Positions 9,819-19,635 of a stretch of 64,000 nt of DNA are shown piece by piece (the first letter of the stretch is position 1; each line of letters begins with the position of its first letter). Source of the stretch: Providencia stuartii (GTDB lineage: Bacteria > Pseudomonadota > Gammaproteobacteria > Enterobacterales > Enterobacteriaceae); the NCBI GenBank assembly GCA_900455155.1, contig UGUC01000002.1, positions 2,108,001 through 2,172,000 on the forward strand, given 5' to 3'. The notes beneath the pieces are model-generated. The model made no database searches. It was given only the letters and a program-made list of their open reading frames with translations, and had not been told where the DNA came from. Made by a program: the position numbers and the translations under genes.

Positions 9819-10526
9819 TTAAATACTAAAATTAAAAGTAATTATAGCTTCTGCATTATAATTAACTTCATCATTAAGCTCAATATTTGCTTTAGCCAAA
9901 TCATTTCGTGAGTTAATAAACATACTCTCTTGTTCAAAATTTGCTGAAAATACTTTCCCTGGTATTAATGACCTCATAAATTCATTCTTACTTATTGATT
10001 CACCATTTGCCTTAGACCATCCATAATATTCCCCCTTAGTTAACACATATTGCCCAAGACCCGCTGTTGAATGTATTGAGTTATATAAACGGCGAACATA
10101 TCCAGAATTATTATCGACCTTAGCATCTTTTACTAAAAATGAGACACCACCAAGTGCGGCCGGTTTACCCCCATTAATATGAAAATATTTATGTGAATAC
10201 GAGCTTGATACCGGTGTTGAAGGTAAACTCAAACCTTGGTAGGTATCTGTCGCCATAAATATTAAATATGTTTGAGCATCACATGTCACCGTAACGGTAT
10301 TTTTTACTTTCGAATTTTCGGGAAAAATATACATGCTCGACATAGGTATAACATCAACAGAGAGTTTTCCCATGTCATATATGATATTGGTTTGCTCTTC
10401 TCCATTAACCATACAGGTTGGTGGCTTAATATCACCAGATACTTTCAAATTGGCATTTGTATCTGCATAACTAAAGCTAACCGCTAGTAATGGTAGTAAA
10501 CCTAAATACTTAATTGTGTTTTTCAT
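9819..10526 (-). CDS. Secreted DUF1120 family protein (downstream paralogue)
   Basis: 235 residues with a signal peptide (MKNTIKYLGLLPLLAVSFSYA, cleaved near residue 21). The mature part begins NANLKVSGDIKPPTCMV, a fimbrial-like beta-sandwich opening with one conserved Cys (residue 38) that should pair with Cys in TVTCDAQTYL (about residue 85). The C-terminus ends in alternating hydrophobics (AEAIITFNFSI), as in pilin-like folds. This arrangement matches DUF1120, the family of E. coli GltF and YhcF, of unknown role. It lies 62 bases after its paralogue, probably in one operon. No usher or chaperone gene is near. Confidence 0.75.
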   Translation of the reverse strand: MKNTIKYLGLLPLLAVSFSYADTNANLKVSGDIKPPTCMVNGEEQTNIIYDMGKLSVDVIPMSSMYIFPENSKVKNTVTVTCDAQTYLIFMATDTYQGLSLPSTPVSSSYSHKYFHINGGKPAALGGVSFLVKDAKVDNNSGYVRRLYNSIHSTAGLGQYVLTKGEYYGWSKANGESISKNEFMRSLIPGKVFSANFEQESMFINSRNDLAKANIELNDEVNYNAEAIITFNFSI

Positions 10527-10587
10527 ACTCAGTTAACAACCTCGATAATTAAGATAGGCCAAATAGATGACCTATCTTAGAATCACG

Positions 10588-11220
10588 TTAGATACCAAAA
10601 CCAAATGATAGTACCGCGTGGCCATCTAAAGACACATCACCCGAGCTATTCTTTAAGTCTTCGCTCAATGTTGGGGTAACTTCAAAATCAGCCGCAAAGA
10701 TTTGTCCTGAGGCTAATTGTGTTGATGATATTGCCCACGCTGTTTTGCCTGTCTTTTTAACCAAGGCCTGTGCGGCAGAGAAAAGCGTGCCTGATCGGAT
10801 CCCTGTCTGCTTTCCTGCATCTTCACTGTTTGCTTTCACCGTCGCGTTTTTCATATTGATGGTATAAAAACCAATATTTTTACTGCCGTCTGTACCAAAT
10901 TTACCTAATCCAAAGTTGGTATCAGCAGCCGTCATAGGGCTATCACTGCGGTTATCTTTAGCTTCAAAGCTTAAATACGTTGTTGCATCACACACTATCT
11001 CAATTTTTTTCGATACTGGCGTTAACGTTAAGTTACCTGATAAAGGGAACATACTTGGCGCTGTATCAAATTTATATTCAACATCCACTTCATTTTGGTT
11101 ATCGATAGTACATGTTGGTGGCGTAATCGAGCCCGTAACTTTTAAATTAGCAACAGGTGCAGAGAATGCCGCATATGAAACAGAAATTAACGACAGTGCA
11201 CATAATGTTTTCTTAAACAT
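10588..11220 (-). CDS. Secreted DUF1120 family protein (upstream paralogue)
   Basis: 210 residues from ATG 11220, chosen because a signal peptide (MFKKTLCALSLISVSYAAFSA) starts there; the frame runs 18 codons further upstream without a ribosome site. The mature start VANLKVTGSITPPTCTID parallels the next gene, and the Cys pair is completed by VCDATTYLSFEAKD. It ends GHAVLSFGFGI. The two proteins are clearly paralogous but diverged in the middle. DUF1120 (GltF/YhcF-like), probably periplasmic or surface-exposed; function unknown. First gene of the pair, facing a 1-kb AT-rich region. Confidence 0.78.
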   Translation of the reverse strand: MFKKTLCALSLISVSYAAFSAPVANLKVTGSITPPTCTIDNQNEVDVEYKFDTAPSMFPLSGNLTLTPVSKKIEIVCDATTYLSFEAKDNRSDSPMTAADTNFGLGKFGTDGSKNIGFYTINMKNATVKANSEDAGKQTGIRSGTLFSAAQALVKKTGKTAWAISSTQLASGQIFAADFEVTPTLSEDLKNSSGDVSLDGHAVLSFGFGI

Positions 11221-12288
11221 GATTAACCTTCTATAATAAAAAACAAAATAAAGAAAAATAGAATCCATTACCAATACTTATATTAGTAAATATATAAAAA
11301 AATATTTTAATTATTATTATCACTTATCTTAATAAGAGTTATAAAAATATTTTTACTGCCGATATTAATTACCTCTAATTATGATAACACATTCTATTTT
11401 TATGCATCTTTAAAACATCTCAACGAAATACTGTTTTTCAGATGTAAGTATTATAGATAACTTTTTTATAATTAACATTACACCTAACTCGAGTAAATCG
11501 CACACTCACCAAAGGAGTCATAGATGTAACAATTTATTTCACCATTAAAAACAATAGAATATAGTAATAGTCACTCATACCAATCAAGATTGATAAGAAA
11601 ATAACTCCAAACAAATCACAATAAGAACTAAAGAAAAGAACAAAATATCTAATTTAATGTAGTTTAATACTTTATAATATAATCTTTCAATTTTAACTCG
11701 CGACGCGAGTAATTATTTACACAAATAAAACAACCAAGTTAAAAAAATACCACACCTCTTTGATTATTATGACTTTTTAAAATAAAAACATGATAAATAT
11801 AGCCTTCAATGCAACGAGTAATATTGTTTCAATATCAAATAAATATCATCAAATTAATATAATCAATAAAAAGACAATCTTTTTTCTTTTTTTAATATTC
11901 AAATTAAGAATTTCAAATAATGATAAAATAGTCTTTTTTAGCTAGTCGTTTAAAAAAGTAATCATACCAAGATTGAAATTAATGAATATTAATTAGCCAA
12001 AAAGATAACAGTTTAGAGTGATATCGATATAGATCTACAACAAAATATCCGCATACTCTGTCACAATATTGCGTATTCGACGCTTACGATCTAACCGAAT
12101 TACTCCTCTGTATCACTTAAAACCACTTTTTATGCATTAACTATATAGATTCCCCTTCATCATCCACCAAACGATAAAGGATCTATTGCGCTCCCTATCG
12201 AGCGATTAGCGACATTTTTCCCCACTGTTACTATCGCCTATCAAATCGGCTAATCAAGTTACTAACACCCTAATTAGCGACCATAAAA
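11221..12288. other. 1-kb very AT-rich gene-free region upstream of the DUF1120 pair
   Basis: No open frame of note, long A/T tracts through 11221-12000, then more balanced sequence to 12288. The DUF1120 promoter must lie at the left end. The composition is what H-NS-silenced, transferred DNA looks like, but H-NS binding is inference. The octamer TTAGCGAC occurs near 12207 and near 12274. No RNA gene recognised. Confidence 0.5.
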
Positions 12289-12316
12289 AAAAGCCCTGAT
12301 TAAATTCAGGGCTTTT
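12289..12316 (-). terminator. Terminator of acnB
   Basis: An 11-bp stem (AAAAGCCCTGA at 12289-12299 with TCAGGGCTTTT at 12306-12316), 6-base loop, T-run on the minus strand, 23 bases after the acnB stop. The plus-strand copy also ends in TTTT, so it may work both ways. Confidence 0.88.
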
Positions 12317-12338
12317 GATTTGTTGCTACATCGCTAAA

Positions 12339-14936
12339 TTAAACTGTTGTTTGGAAGATAACACTATCTGCTTTTTCAGTATATTGCTCTAACTGATCAA
12401 AGTTCAGATAACGGTAAGTATCCTCAGCAGTTTCATCGACCTTATCCATAAACTGCAAATACTCAGCAGGCGTAGGGAGACGACCGAGCAAAGATGCGAC
12501 AGCAGCAAGTTCAGCCGAAGCCAAGTATACATTTGCCCCTGTACCAAGACGGTTCGGGAAATTACGTGTTGAGGTTGAAACAACGGTTGCACCATCTGCA
12601 ACACGTGCTTGGTTACCCATACACAAAGAGCATCCCGGCACTTCAATACGTGCTCCGCTCTTACCAAACACACTGTAATAACCTTCTTCAGTCAATTGTG
12701 CTGCATCCATCTTAGTTGGTGGAGCAACCCATAGGCGTGTTGGTAGCTGCCCTTTATGCTGATCTAACAGCTTACCTGCCGCACGGAAGTGACCAATGTT
12801 TGTCATACAAGAACCGATAAAGACTTCATCGATTTTTTCATTTTGAACATCAGACAGCAAACGTGCATCATCAGGGTCGTTAGGAGCACATAAGATAGGC
12901 TCTTTGATCTCATTTAGGTCGATTTCGATCACTGCGGCATATTCTGCATCAGCGTCTGCTTCAAGAAGCTGCGGGTCAGCTAACCAGTTTTCCATTCCTT
13001 TGATACGACGCTCGATGGTACGGCGATCACCATACCCTTCTGAGATCATCCATTTCAGCAGAACAATGTTTGACTGGAGATATTCAATAATTGGTGCTTT
13101 ATCCAGTTTAATCGTACAGCCTGCTGCTGAGCGCTCTGCGGAAGCATCTGCTAATTCAAATGCTTGCTCAACTTTTAGCTCAGGCAACCCTTCAATTTCA
13201 AGGATACGACCAGAGAAAATATTCTTCTTACCTTTTTTCTCAACAGTCAGTAAGCCTTCTTTGATTGCATATAAAGGGATAGCATGAACAAGATCACGAA
13301 GCGTGATGCCCGGTTGCATTTCTCCTTTAAAGCGCACTAAAACAGATTCAGGCATATCAAGCGGCATTACACCTGTTGCTGCTGCAAATGCCACCAAACC
13401 AGAACCTGCTGGGAAAGAGATACCGATTGGGAAACGGGTATGCGAGTCACCACCCGTACCGACAGTATCTGGCAATAACATACGGTTCAACCATGAGTGA
13501 ATGATGCCATCGCCTGGGCGCAAGGAAACACCACCACGATTCATAATAAAATCAGGTAGTGTATGGTGCGTAGTCACATCAACGGGTTTTGGATATGCCG
13601 CAGTATGACAGAATGATTGCATAACTAAATCTGCGGAGAACCCTAGGCAAGCTAAGTCTTTTAGCTCATCGCGTGTCATTGGGCCTGTGGTATCTTGCGA
13701 GCCAACAGAAGTCATCTTAGGCTCACAGTATTCACCTGGGCGAATACCTGGGCGGCCACAAGCACGACCAACCATTTTTTGAGCCAAAGAGAAACCACGA
13801 TTGCTTTGTGCAACAGATTTCGCATGACGGAATACGTTAGTTGGCTCTAAGCCAAGTGATTCGCGCGCTTTAGCCGTTAAACCACGGCCAATAATCAATG
13901 GAATACGACCGCCAGCACGGACTTCATCAATCAATACATCCGTTTTCAGTTCAAATGTTGCCAGTAACTCACCCGTTTCATGGTTACGCACTTCACCTTT
14001 ATATGGGTAGATATCAATAACATCGCCCATATTCAGCTTAGATACGTCCACTTCAATAGGTAACGCGCCGGCATCTTCCATGGTATTGAAGAAAATAGGG
14101 GCGATTTTACCACCAAGTACAACACCACCACCACGTTTGTTAGGGACAAACGGAATATCATCCCCCATAAACCATAACACAGAGTTAGTTGCTGATTTAC
14201 GAGAAGAGCCTGTGCCCACAACGTCGCCAACATAGGCCAACGGGAAACCTTTCTTATTCAAGGCTTCAATCTGTTTAATTGGCCCGACATTACCTGGTTC
14301 ATCCGGCTCAATACCATCGCGAGCATTCTTCAGCATAGCTAGGGCATGAAGCGGAATATCAGGGCGAGACCATGCATCCGGAGCTGGAGACAGGTCATCT
14401 GTGTTAGTTTCACCTGTAACTTTAAATACAGTCACAGTCAGTTTTTCAGCCAGCTCAGGACGCTCGATGAACCATTCAGCATTTGCCCATGATTCAATAA
14501 CTTGTTTCGCGTACTCATTCCCTGCTTTTGCTTTTTCTTCTACATCATAGAAGTTATCAAACATGAGCAAAGTATGGGAAAGTGCTTTAGCCGCGATTGG
14601 TGCTAGCTTAGCATCATCCAAAGCTTCAATTAGCGCATGAATATTGTACCCGCCCTGCATTGTACCGAGCAGTTCAATGGCTTTTTCTGGGCTGATAAGA
14701 GGAGAGGTAGTTTCACCTTTCGCGATAGCGGCTAAAAAGCCCGCTTTGACATACGCTGCTTCATCAACACCGGGGGGCACACGGTTGGTCAGCAGGTCTA
14801 ATAGGAAATCTTCTTCACCTTTAGGTGGATTTTTCAGTAATTCTACTAATGCAGCAACTTGCGCAGCATCTAATGGCTTAGGGACAATCCCTTGAGCGGC
14901 ACGCTCGGCTACGTGCTTACGGTAATCTTCTAGCAC
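12339..14936 (-). CDS. acnB: Aconitate hydratase B
   Basis: 865 residues, the E. coli AcnB length. Interconverts citrate and isocitrate in the TCA cycle, and also handles 2-methyl-cis-aconitate; the apo form binds mRNA. Start is GTG at 14936 after a GAGGAG site. The N-terminal HEAT-like domain (residues 1-160) is specific to AcnB. Cluster ligands are Cys in [12 protein letters not shown] and the CSLCMGN pair in [24 protein letters not shown] and the [14 protein letters not shown] block line the active site. It is monocistronic with its own terminator; yacL is not adjacent as it is in E. coli. Confidence 0.97.
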   Translation of the reverse strand: MLEDYRKHVAERAAQGIVPKPLDAAQVAALVELLKNPPKGEEDFLLDLLTNRVPPGVDEAAYVKAGFLAAIAKGETTSPLISPEKAIELLGTMQGGYNIHALIEALDDAKLAPIAAKALSHTLLMFDNFYDVEEKAKAGNEYAKQVIESWANAEWFIERPELAEKLTVTVFKVTGETNTDDLSPAPDAWSRPDIPLHALAMLKNARDGIEPDEPGNVGPIKQIEALNKKGFPLAYVGDVVGTGSSRKSATNSVLWFMGDDIPFVPNKRGGGVVLGGKIAPIFFNTMEDAGALPIEVDVSKLNMGDVIDIYPYKGEVRNHETGELLATFELKTDVLIDEVRAGGRIPLIIGRGLTAKARESLGLEPTNVFRHAKSVAQSNRGFSLAQKMVGRACGRPGIRPGEYCEPKMTSVGSQDTTGPMTRDELKDLACLGFSADLVMQSFCHTAAYPKPVDVTTHHTLPDFIMNRGGVSLRPGDGIIHSWLNRMLLPDTVGTGGDSHTRFPIGISFPAGSGLVAFAAATGVMPLDMPESVLVRFKGEMQPGITLRDLVHAIPLYAIKEGLLTVEKKGKKNIFSGRILEIEGLPELKVEQAFELADASAERSAAGCTIKLDKAPIIEYLQSNIVLLKWMISEGYGDRRTIERRIKGMENWLADPQLLEADADAEYAAVIEIDLNEIKEPILCAPNDPDDARLLSDVQNEKIDEVFIGSCMTNIGHFRAAGKLLDQHKGQLPTRLWVAPPTKMDAAQLTEEGYYSVFGKSGARIEVPGCSLCMGNQARVADGATVVSTSTRNFPNRLGTGANVYLASAELAAVASLLGRLPTPAEYLQFMDKVDETAEDTYRYLNFDQLEQYTEKADSVIFQTTV

Positions 14937-15376
14937 GACGTTCTCCTCGCTTCATTGTAATTTATATACCCGGCTGTCTGCACCATCTTGAAAAAATCAT
15001 CATCCGGTGCCAGGTCAGAGGAACTTGCTCGCATAATCTCAATGGCAGTAAAATTATGCCCAGCTTCGGGCGTTCAGCATAGCAGAGTTTAAACGAAATG
15101 TTAATTCATTCACAAGAAAGCAACATCCCTCTGCTTACTTTAAGCCTTAACCATTAATTTCGGGTTATTTTTTAGCTTAAGATACTATAAAGAGTTATAA
15201 AAAGCAGATAAAACCTCACTTTTTATAATGCATTTACGCATTTAACGCACCCTTTTTGATGTGTTTTTACCTCTCATATCACAAATTATATTTTTATCGT
15301 AATTTTATTTACGTTACTAATTGATAAGGTAAATCATTACGATTGGCTTTAATTTTTTTAAAGGTTTTAATTGATT
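14937..15376. other. acnB upstream region
   Basis: Between acnB and the VOC gene, both read leftwards. The part nearest acnB must hold its promoter(s). AT-rich beyond 15100 with no open frame. I could not identify CRP, ArcA or Cra sites by eye with confidence. Confidence 0.4.
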
Positions 15377-15730
15377 TTATTGCCCTTTTAATCCAATTAA
15401 ATTACCAAACGGATCTTCAAGCTGACACATTCGTTTGTTACCTTCTATTAACATCGGTCCTCGATACCGTTTTGCACCTAATTTAGATAAATGCTCAACC
15501 GCTAAATCGAAAGATTCCACCTGCCAATATAATACTGTGCCTCGTTTGCCTTCACAGACCTTTGCGTCAGCTTGGACAACCTCGATAGTGAAATTCCCTA
15601 CGTGTAATACGGTAAAATCAAACTCTGGTAGATATTCGGCAACCGCTTGTGGAAAGGCTTGTTGATACCAAGCTAAGCCGACAGCAACGTCAGGAACATG
15701 GATTAAAATAGCAGTCGGTATTAGTTTCAT
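15377..15730 (-). CDS. VOC family (glyoxalase-like) protein
   Basis: 117 residues, a compact single vicinal-oxygen-chelate domain. Repeated modules begin at IPTAILIHVPDVAVGLAWYQ and at LYWQVESFDLAVEHLSKLG, and it ends CQLEDPFGNLIGLKG, the typical glyoxalase/bleomycin-resistance closing motif (DPFGN-x-I). His10 and Glu in QLEDPFG are possible metal ligands. Substrate unknown. It lies between lpdA and acnB, which are adjacent apart from small genes in E. coli too. Not similar enough to the VOC protein at 9135 to suggest recent duplication. Confidence 0.82.
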   Translation of the reverse strand: MKLIPTAILIHVPDVAVGLAWYQQAFPQAVAEYLPEFDFTVLHVGNFTIEVVQADAKVCEGKRGTVLYWQVESFDLAVEHLSKLGAKRYRGPMLIEGNKRMCQLEDPFGNLIGLKGQ

Positions 15731-16024
15731 TGAATTAGCTTATTTATGTGAGTACCCATAATCGATAATGATATGTCAGGTTCGTTCACAATTGAAGGTA
15801 AGTTACGGAACATATAAACAATAATCCAATTTGCCATGACTTACGTATTTACGTGTTATCAAATGCACATCCCTTTATTAGATATAAATAAAAACAGAAT
15901 AAAAATGAGAATTTAATATTCCATTAGTCATCTAAACATTATTGTTGATAATTTTTTTCCTTAAGAATATAAACCCAACTTAAATAAGAGGATAAATATA
16001 TATGACTCTCTGCTTATATTTGAA
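15731..16024. other. Gene-free stretch between lpdA terminator and VOC gene
   Basis: AT-rich, presumably the promoter of the VOC gene at its left edge. A nine-codon frame at 16002-16031 with a GAGG-like site is too short to support. No repeat or RNA recognised. Confidence 0.4.
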
Positions 16025-16059
16025 AAAGTAAAAAGCCAATGTGTTTCCACATTGGCTTT
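16025..16059 (-). terminator. Terminator of lpdA
   Basis: A 12-bp perfect stem (AAAGCCAATGTG at 16032-16043 with CACATTGGCTTT at 16048-16059), 4-base loop, T-rich tail on the minus strand, about 60 bases after the lpdA stop. Confidence 0.88.
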
Positions 16060-16118
16060 ATGCGCTTTGGTCATAAACAGCCAACTACAGAGGCCGTTTA
16101 TTAAGGCGACTTAAGAAA

Positions 16119-17546
16119 TTATTTTTTCTTTTTCGCTTTTGCGTTTGGTAAGTCAGTGATGCTACCTTCAAAGACTTCCGCTGCCATACCAATTGATTCA
16201 TACAGCGTTGGGTGAGCGTGGATAGTCAATGCGATATCTTCTGCGTCACAACCCATTTCAATTGCAAGGCCAATTTCACCCAGAAGTTCACCACCATTAA
16301 CACCGACAACAGCACCACCGATAATACGGTTAGATTGCTTGTCGAAAATCAGCTTAGTCATACCTTCTGCGCAGTCAGATGCAATCGCACGGCCTGATGC
16401 TGCCCATGGGAATGTTGCAACTTCATAGCTGATATTTTTCTCTTTCGCTTCTTTCTCAGTTAAACCAACCCAAGCCACTTCTGGCTCAGTGTAAGCGATT
16501 GATGGAATAACTTTTGGATCAAAGTAGTGTTTCAGGCCAGAGATAACTTCAGCCGCTACGTGACCTTCGTGAACACCTTTGTGCGCCAACATTGGCTGAC
16601 CAACGATGTCACCAATTGCAAAAATGTGAGGTACATTAGTACGCATTTGCTTATCAACATGGATAAAGCCACGGTCATCAACCTCAACACCCGCTTTACC
16701 AGCATCAAGGTTTTTACCATTTGGAACACGACCAATCGCGACCAGAACTGCGTCATAACGTTGTGGTTCAGCAGGTGCTTTTTTACCTTCCATTGTGACA
16801 TAAATACCATCTTCTTTTGCTTCAACGGCAGTCACTTTGGTTTCTAACAGTAAGTTAAATTTCTTGCTGATTTGTTTAGTGAAGACTTTAACCACATCTT
16901 TGTCAGCCGCAGGGATGACTTGGTCAAACATCTCAACAACATCAATCTGAGAACCCAGAGCATGGTACACAGTACCCATTTCCAGACCGATGATACCACC
17001 ACCCATAACAAGCAGACGCTCTGGAACTTCTTTTAGCTCTAACGCATCTGTCGAATCCCAAATACGTGGATCTTCATGAGGAATGAATGGTAACTGAATA
17101 GGACGTGAACCCGCAGCAATAATCGCATTATCAAAGTTGATAGTTGTGCTACCGTTTTCGCCTTCAACAACCAGTGTGTTAGCACCAGTAAATTTACCAA
17201 GACCGTTCACAACGTTTACTTTACGGCCTTTTGCCATACCAGCTAGACCACCAGTCAGCTGGTTAATCACTTTCTCTTTCCACAGGCGAACTTTAGAAAT
17301 ATCGGTTTTTGGCTCACCAAAAACAATACCATGTTCAGCCAACGCTTTAGCTTCTTCAATCACTTTAGCAACGTGCAATAGTGCTTTAGAAGGAATACAA
17401 CCAACGTTCAAACAAACTCCACCCAGAGTTGAATAACGTTCTACTAAAACAGTATCTAAACCTAAGTCAGCGCAACGGAAAGCCGCAGAATACCCTGCAG
17501 GGCCTGCACCAAGTACCACTACTTGGGCTTTAATTTCAGTACTCAT
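16119..17546 (-). CDS. lpdA: Dihydrolipoyl dehydrogenase (E3)
   Basis: 475 residues (E. coli 474). Flavoprotein that reoxidises dihydrolipoamide in pyruvate and 2-oxoglutarate dehydrogenases and the glycine cleavage system. FAD motif GAGPAGYSAAFR at the N-terminus, redox disulphide in GGVCLNVGCIPSKALL, NAD motif MGGGIIGLEMG, and the catalytic base His in HAHPTLYES. Two ATGs are in tandem; the second (17546) is chosen because the GAGG site sits 5 bases before it. It is separated from aceF by 200 bases with a terminator, so it should have its own promoter, as in E. coli. Confidence 0.97.
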   Translation of the reverse strand: MSTEIKAQVVVLGAGPAGYSAAFRCADLGLDTVLVERYSTLGGVCLNVGCIPSKALLHVAKVIEEAKALAEHGIVFGEPKTDISKVRLWKEKVINQLTGGLAGMAKGRKVNVVNGLGKFTGANTLVVEGENGSTTINFDNAIIAAGSRPIQLPFIPHEDPRIWDSTDALELKEVPERLLVMGGGIIGLEMGTVYHALGSQIDVVEMFDQVIPAADKDVVKVFTKQISKKFNLLLETKVTAVEAKEDGIYVTMEGKKAPAEPQRYDAVLVAIGRVPNGKNLDAGKAGVEVDDRGFIHVDKQMRTNVPHIFAIGDIVGQPMLAHKGVHEGHVAAEVISGLKHYFDPKVIPSIAYTEPEVAWVGLTEKEAKEKNISYEVATFPWAASGRAIASDCAEGMTKLIFDKQSNRIIGGAVVGVNGGELLGEIGLAIEMGCDAEDIALTIHAHPTLYESIGMAAEVFEGSITDLPNAKAKKKK

Positions 17547-17714
17547 CATGACCTCTTTTTGTTTTGTCCAGCGGGGCAGCCGAAAAACGAATTATTCCAC
17601 CGGAAAATACACACCGCGAGCAGTTTACAGAATTGTTAACATCCTGAAAAGGCTCATTACGTGACGTAACTCGCAACGTTTCGGATGAACAGTAAAAAAT
17701 TCTGCCCCAGCCTA

Positions 17715-17742
17715 AATAAAACAGACCGGCTAATAAGCCGGC
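17715..17742 (-). terminator. Terminator after aceF
   Basis: Stem GCCGGCT / AGCCGGT around the 4-base loop TATT, then TCTGTTTTATTT on the minus strand, directly after the aceF stop. It would separate the pdhR-aceEF transcript from lpdA, perhaps partially. Confidence 0.75.
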
Positions 17743-17750
17743 CTAATTTA

Positions 17751-19622
17751 TTACATCACCAGTCGACGAATGTCGCTCATCAATTGACCTACTAGGGTGA
17801 TGAAACGAGCACCATCAGCGCCGTCGATCACACGGTGGTCGAATGAAAGAGACATAGGCAACATCAGTCGAGGCACAAACTCACTACCATTCCAAACTGG
17901 TTTGATGGAAGAGCGAGATAGACCCATAATTGCAACTTCTGGTGCATTAACAATTGGTGCAAAACCAGTTGTTCCGATGCCACCAAGGCTAGAAATAGTG
18001 AAGCATCCACCTTGCATATCAGAAGCTGTTAATTTGCCTGCACGCGCTTTCTTAGAAACTTCCATCAGTTCGCGAGACAGTTCCATAATGCCTTTTTTGT
18101 TCACGTCTTTGATAACAGGAACAACTAGGCCATTTGGCGTATCAACCGCGATACCGATGTTGACATATTTCTTCATGAATAGGCGTTGGCCATCTTCAGA
18201 AATAGAGCTATTGAAACGAGGCATTTCTTCTAGCGCACGAGCAACAGCCTTCATCACAAACACCAGTGGCGTGATTTTAACACCGAGTTGTTTCTTCTCA
18301 GCTTCTTTGTTCTGCTGCTTACGGAAGTCTTCGACATCTGTAGTGTCGACTTCTTCCATCAACGTAACATGAGGGATCATCACCCAGTTACGGCTTAGGT
18401 TAGCACCAGAGATTTTTTGGATACGACCCAGTTCAACTTCTTCAACTTCACCGAACTTGCTGTAATCCACTTTTGGCCATGGCAACATGCCCGGTAAACC
18501 ACCACCCGCAGCGGCTGGTGCTTCGGCACGCTTGATGGCGTCTTTAACGTAAGATTGTACGTCTTCGCGCAGAATACGACCTTTACGACCCGTTCCTTTT
18601 ACTTTAGCAAGGTTAACACCAAACTCACGCGCTAAACGGCGGATGACTGGCGTTGCATGTACATAAGCGTCGTTTTCAACAAATTCATTTTTGCTATCAG
18701 CTGCTTTTGCTGGTGCTGGTGCTGGCGCCTGTGCGGCTGCCGGAGCGGAAGCGGCTGGCGCTGGTGACGCAGTTGGTGCCGATGCTGCTGGTGCTGCACC
18801 TGCAACTTCAAACGTCATGATCAGTGAACCTGTTTTCACTTTATCACCAGTGGCGATTTTGATCTCTTTCACGGTACCGGCAAAGGGTGCAGGAACTTCC
18901 ATTGATGCTTTATCGCCTTCAACCGTAATGATTGATTGCTCAGCCGAAACAGTATCACCAACTTTCACCATAACCTCAGTGACTTCAACTTCATCACCAC
19001 CGATGTCAGGTACATTAACATCTTTAATTGCCGAGGCTGCTGGCGCTGACGCAGGTGCCGATGCAGGTGCTGCTTCCGCTGCCGGTGCTGATCCTGCAAC
19101 TTCAAAGACCATGATCAGTGAACCTGTTTTCACTTTATCACCAGTCGCAATCTTGATCTCTTTTACAGTACCAGCAAAGGGTGCAGGAACTTCCATGGAA
19201 GCTTTGTCACCTTCAACAGTGATCAGCGATTGCTCTTCTGCAACTGTATCACCTACTTTTACCATGATCTCAGTCACTTCGACTTCATCGCCGCCAATAT
19301 CAGGAACAGACACTTCTTTCAGAGCTGCTGCTGTTGGGGCAGCGGCTGGTACCGCTGGTGCTTCTGCTGACGCAGCCGGAGCCGCGCCTTCTGCTGATTC
19401 AAAGACCATGATCAATTTGCCAGTGGTGACTTTATCACCTACTGCAATTTTGATTTCTTTAACCACACCTGCTTGTGGTGATGGAACTTCCATAGATGCT
19501 TTATCGCCTTCAACAGTGATCAGCGATTGCTCTGCTTCTACTTTATCACCAACTTTAACCATAACTTCGGTGACTTCAACTTCATCAGCACCGATATCAG
19601 GCACTTGGATTTCAATAGACAT
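17751..19622 (-). CDS. aceF: Pyruvate dehydrogenase E2, dihydrolipoyl acetyltransferase
   Basis: 623 residues (E. coli 630). Core of the pyruvate dehydrogenase complex, passing acetyl from lipoyl to CoA. Three tandem lipoyl domains, each with the [10 protein letters not shown] lipoylation loop; the first target is Lys41 and the next two are about 102 residues apart. Ala/Pro-rich swinging linkers separate them. Then the E1/E3-binding domain ([19 protein letters not shown]) and the catalytic domain ending in [15 protein letters not shown], with the His and Asp of HxxxDG. It starts 13 bases after aceE. The repeated lipoyl DNA is nearly identical between copies, a likely recombination target. Confidence 0.97.
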   Translation of the reverse strand: MSIEIQVPDIGADEVEVTEVMVKVGDKVEAEQSLITVEGDKASMEVPSPQAGVVKEIKIAVGDKVTTGKLIMVFESAEGAAPAASAEAPAVPAAAPTAAALKEVSVPDIGGDEVEVTEIMVKVGDTVAEEQSLITVEGDKASMEVPAPFAGTVKEIKIATGDKVKTGSLIMVFEVAGSAPAAEAAPASAPASAPAASAIKDVNVPDIGGDEVEVTEVMVKVGDTVSAEQSIITVEGDKASMEVPAPFAGTVKEIKIATGDKVKTGSLIMTFEVAGAAPAASAPTASPAPAASAPAAAQAPAPAPAKAADSKNEFVENDAYVHATPVIRRLAREFGVNLAKVKGTGRKGRILREDVQSYVKDAIKRAEAPAAAGGGLPGMLPWPKVDYSKFGEVEEVELGRIQKISGANLSRNWVMIPHVTLMEEVDTTDVEDFRKQQNKEAEKKQLGVKITPLVFVMKAVARALEEMPRFNSSISEDGQRLFMKKYVNIGIAVDTPNGLVVPVIKDVNKKGIMELSRELMEVSKKARAGKLTASDMQGGCFTISSLGGIGTTGFAPIVNAPEVAIMGLSRSSIKPVWNGSEFVPRLMLPMSLSFDHRVIDGADGARFITLVGQLMSDIRRLVM

Positions 19623-19635
19623 TGATTATTACCTC

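Noticed and set aside
16002..16031. Nine-codon frame with a GAGG-like site before the lpdA terminator
   Set aside because: Too short to support without conservation data.
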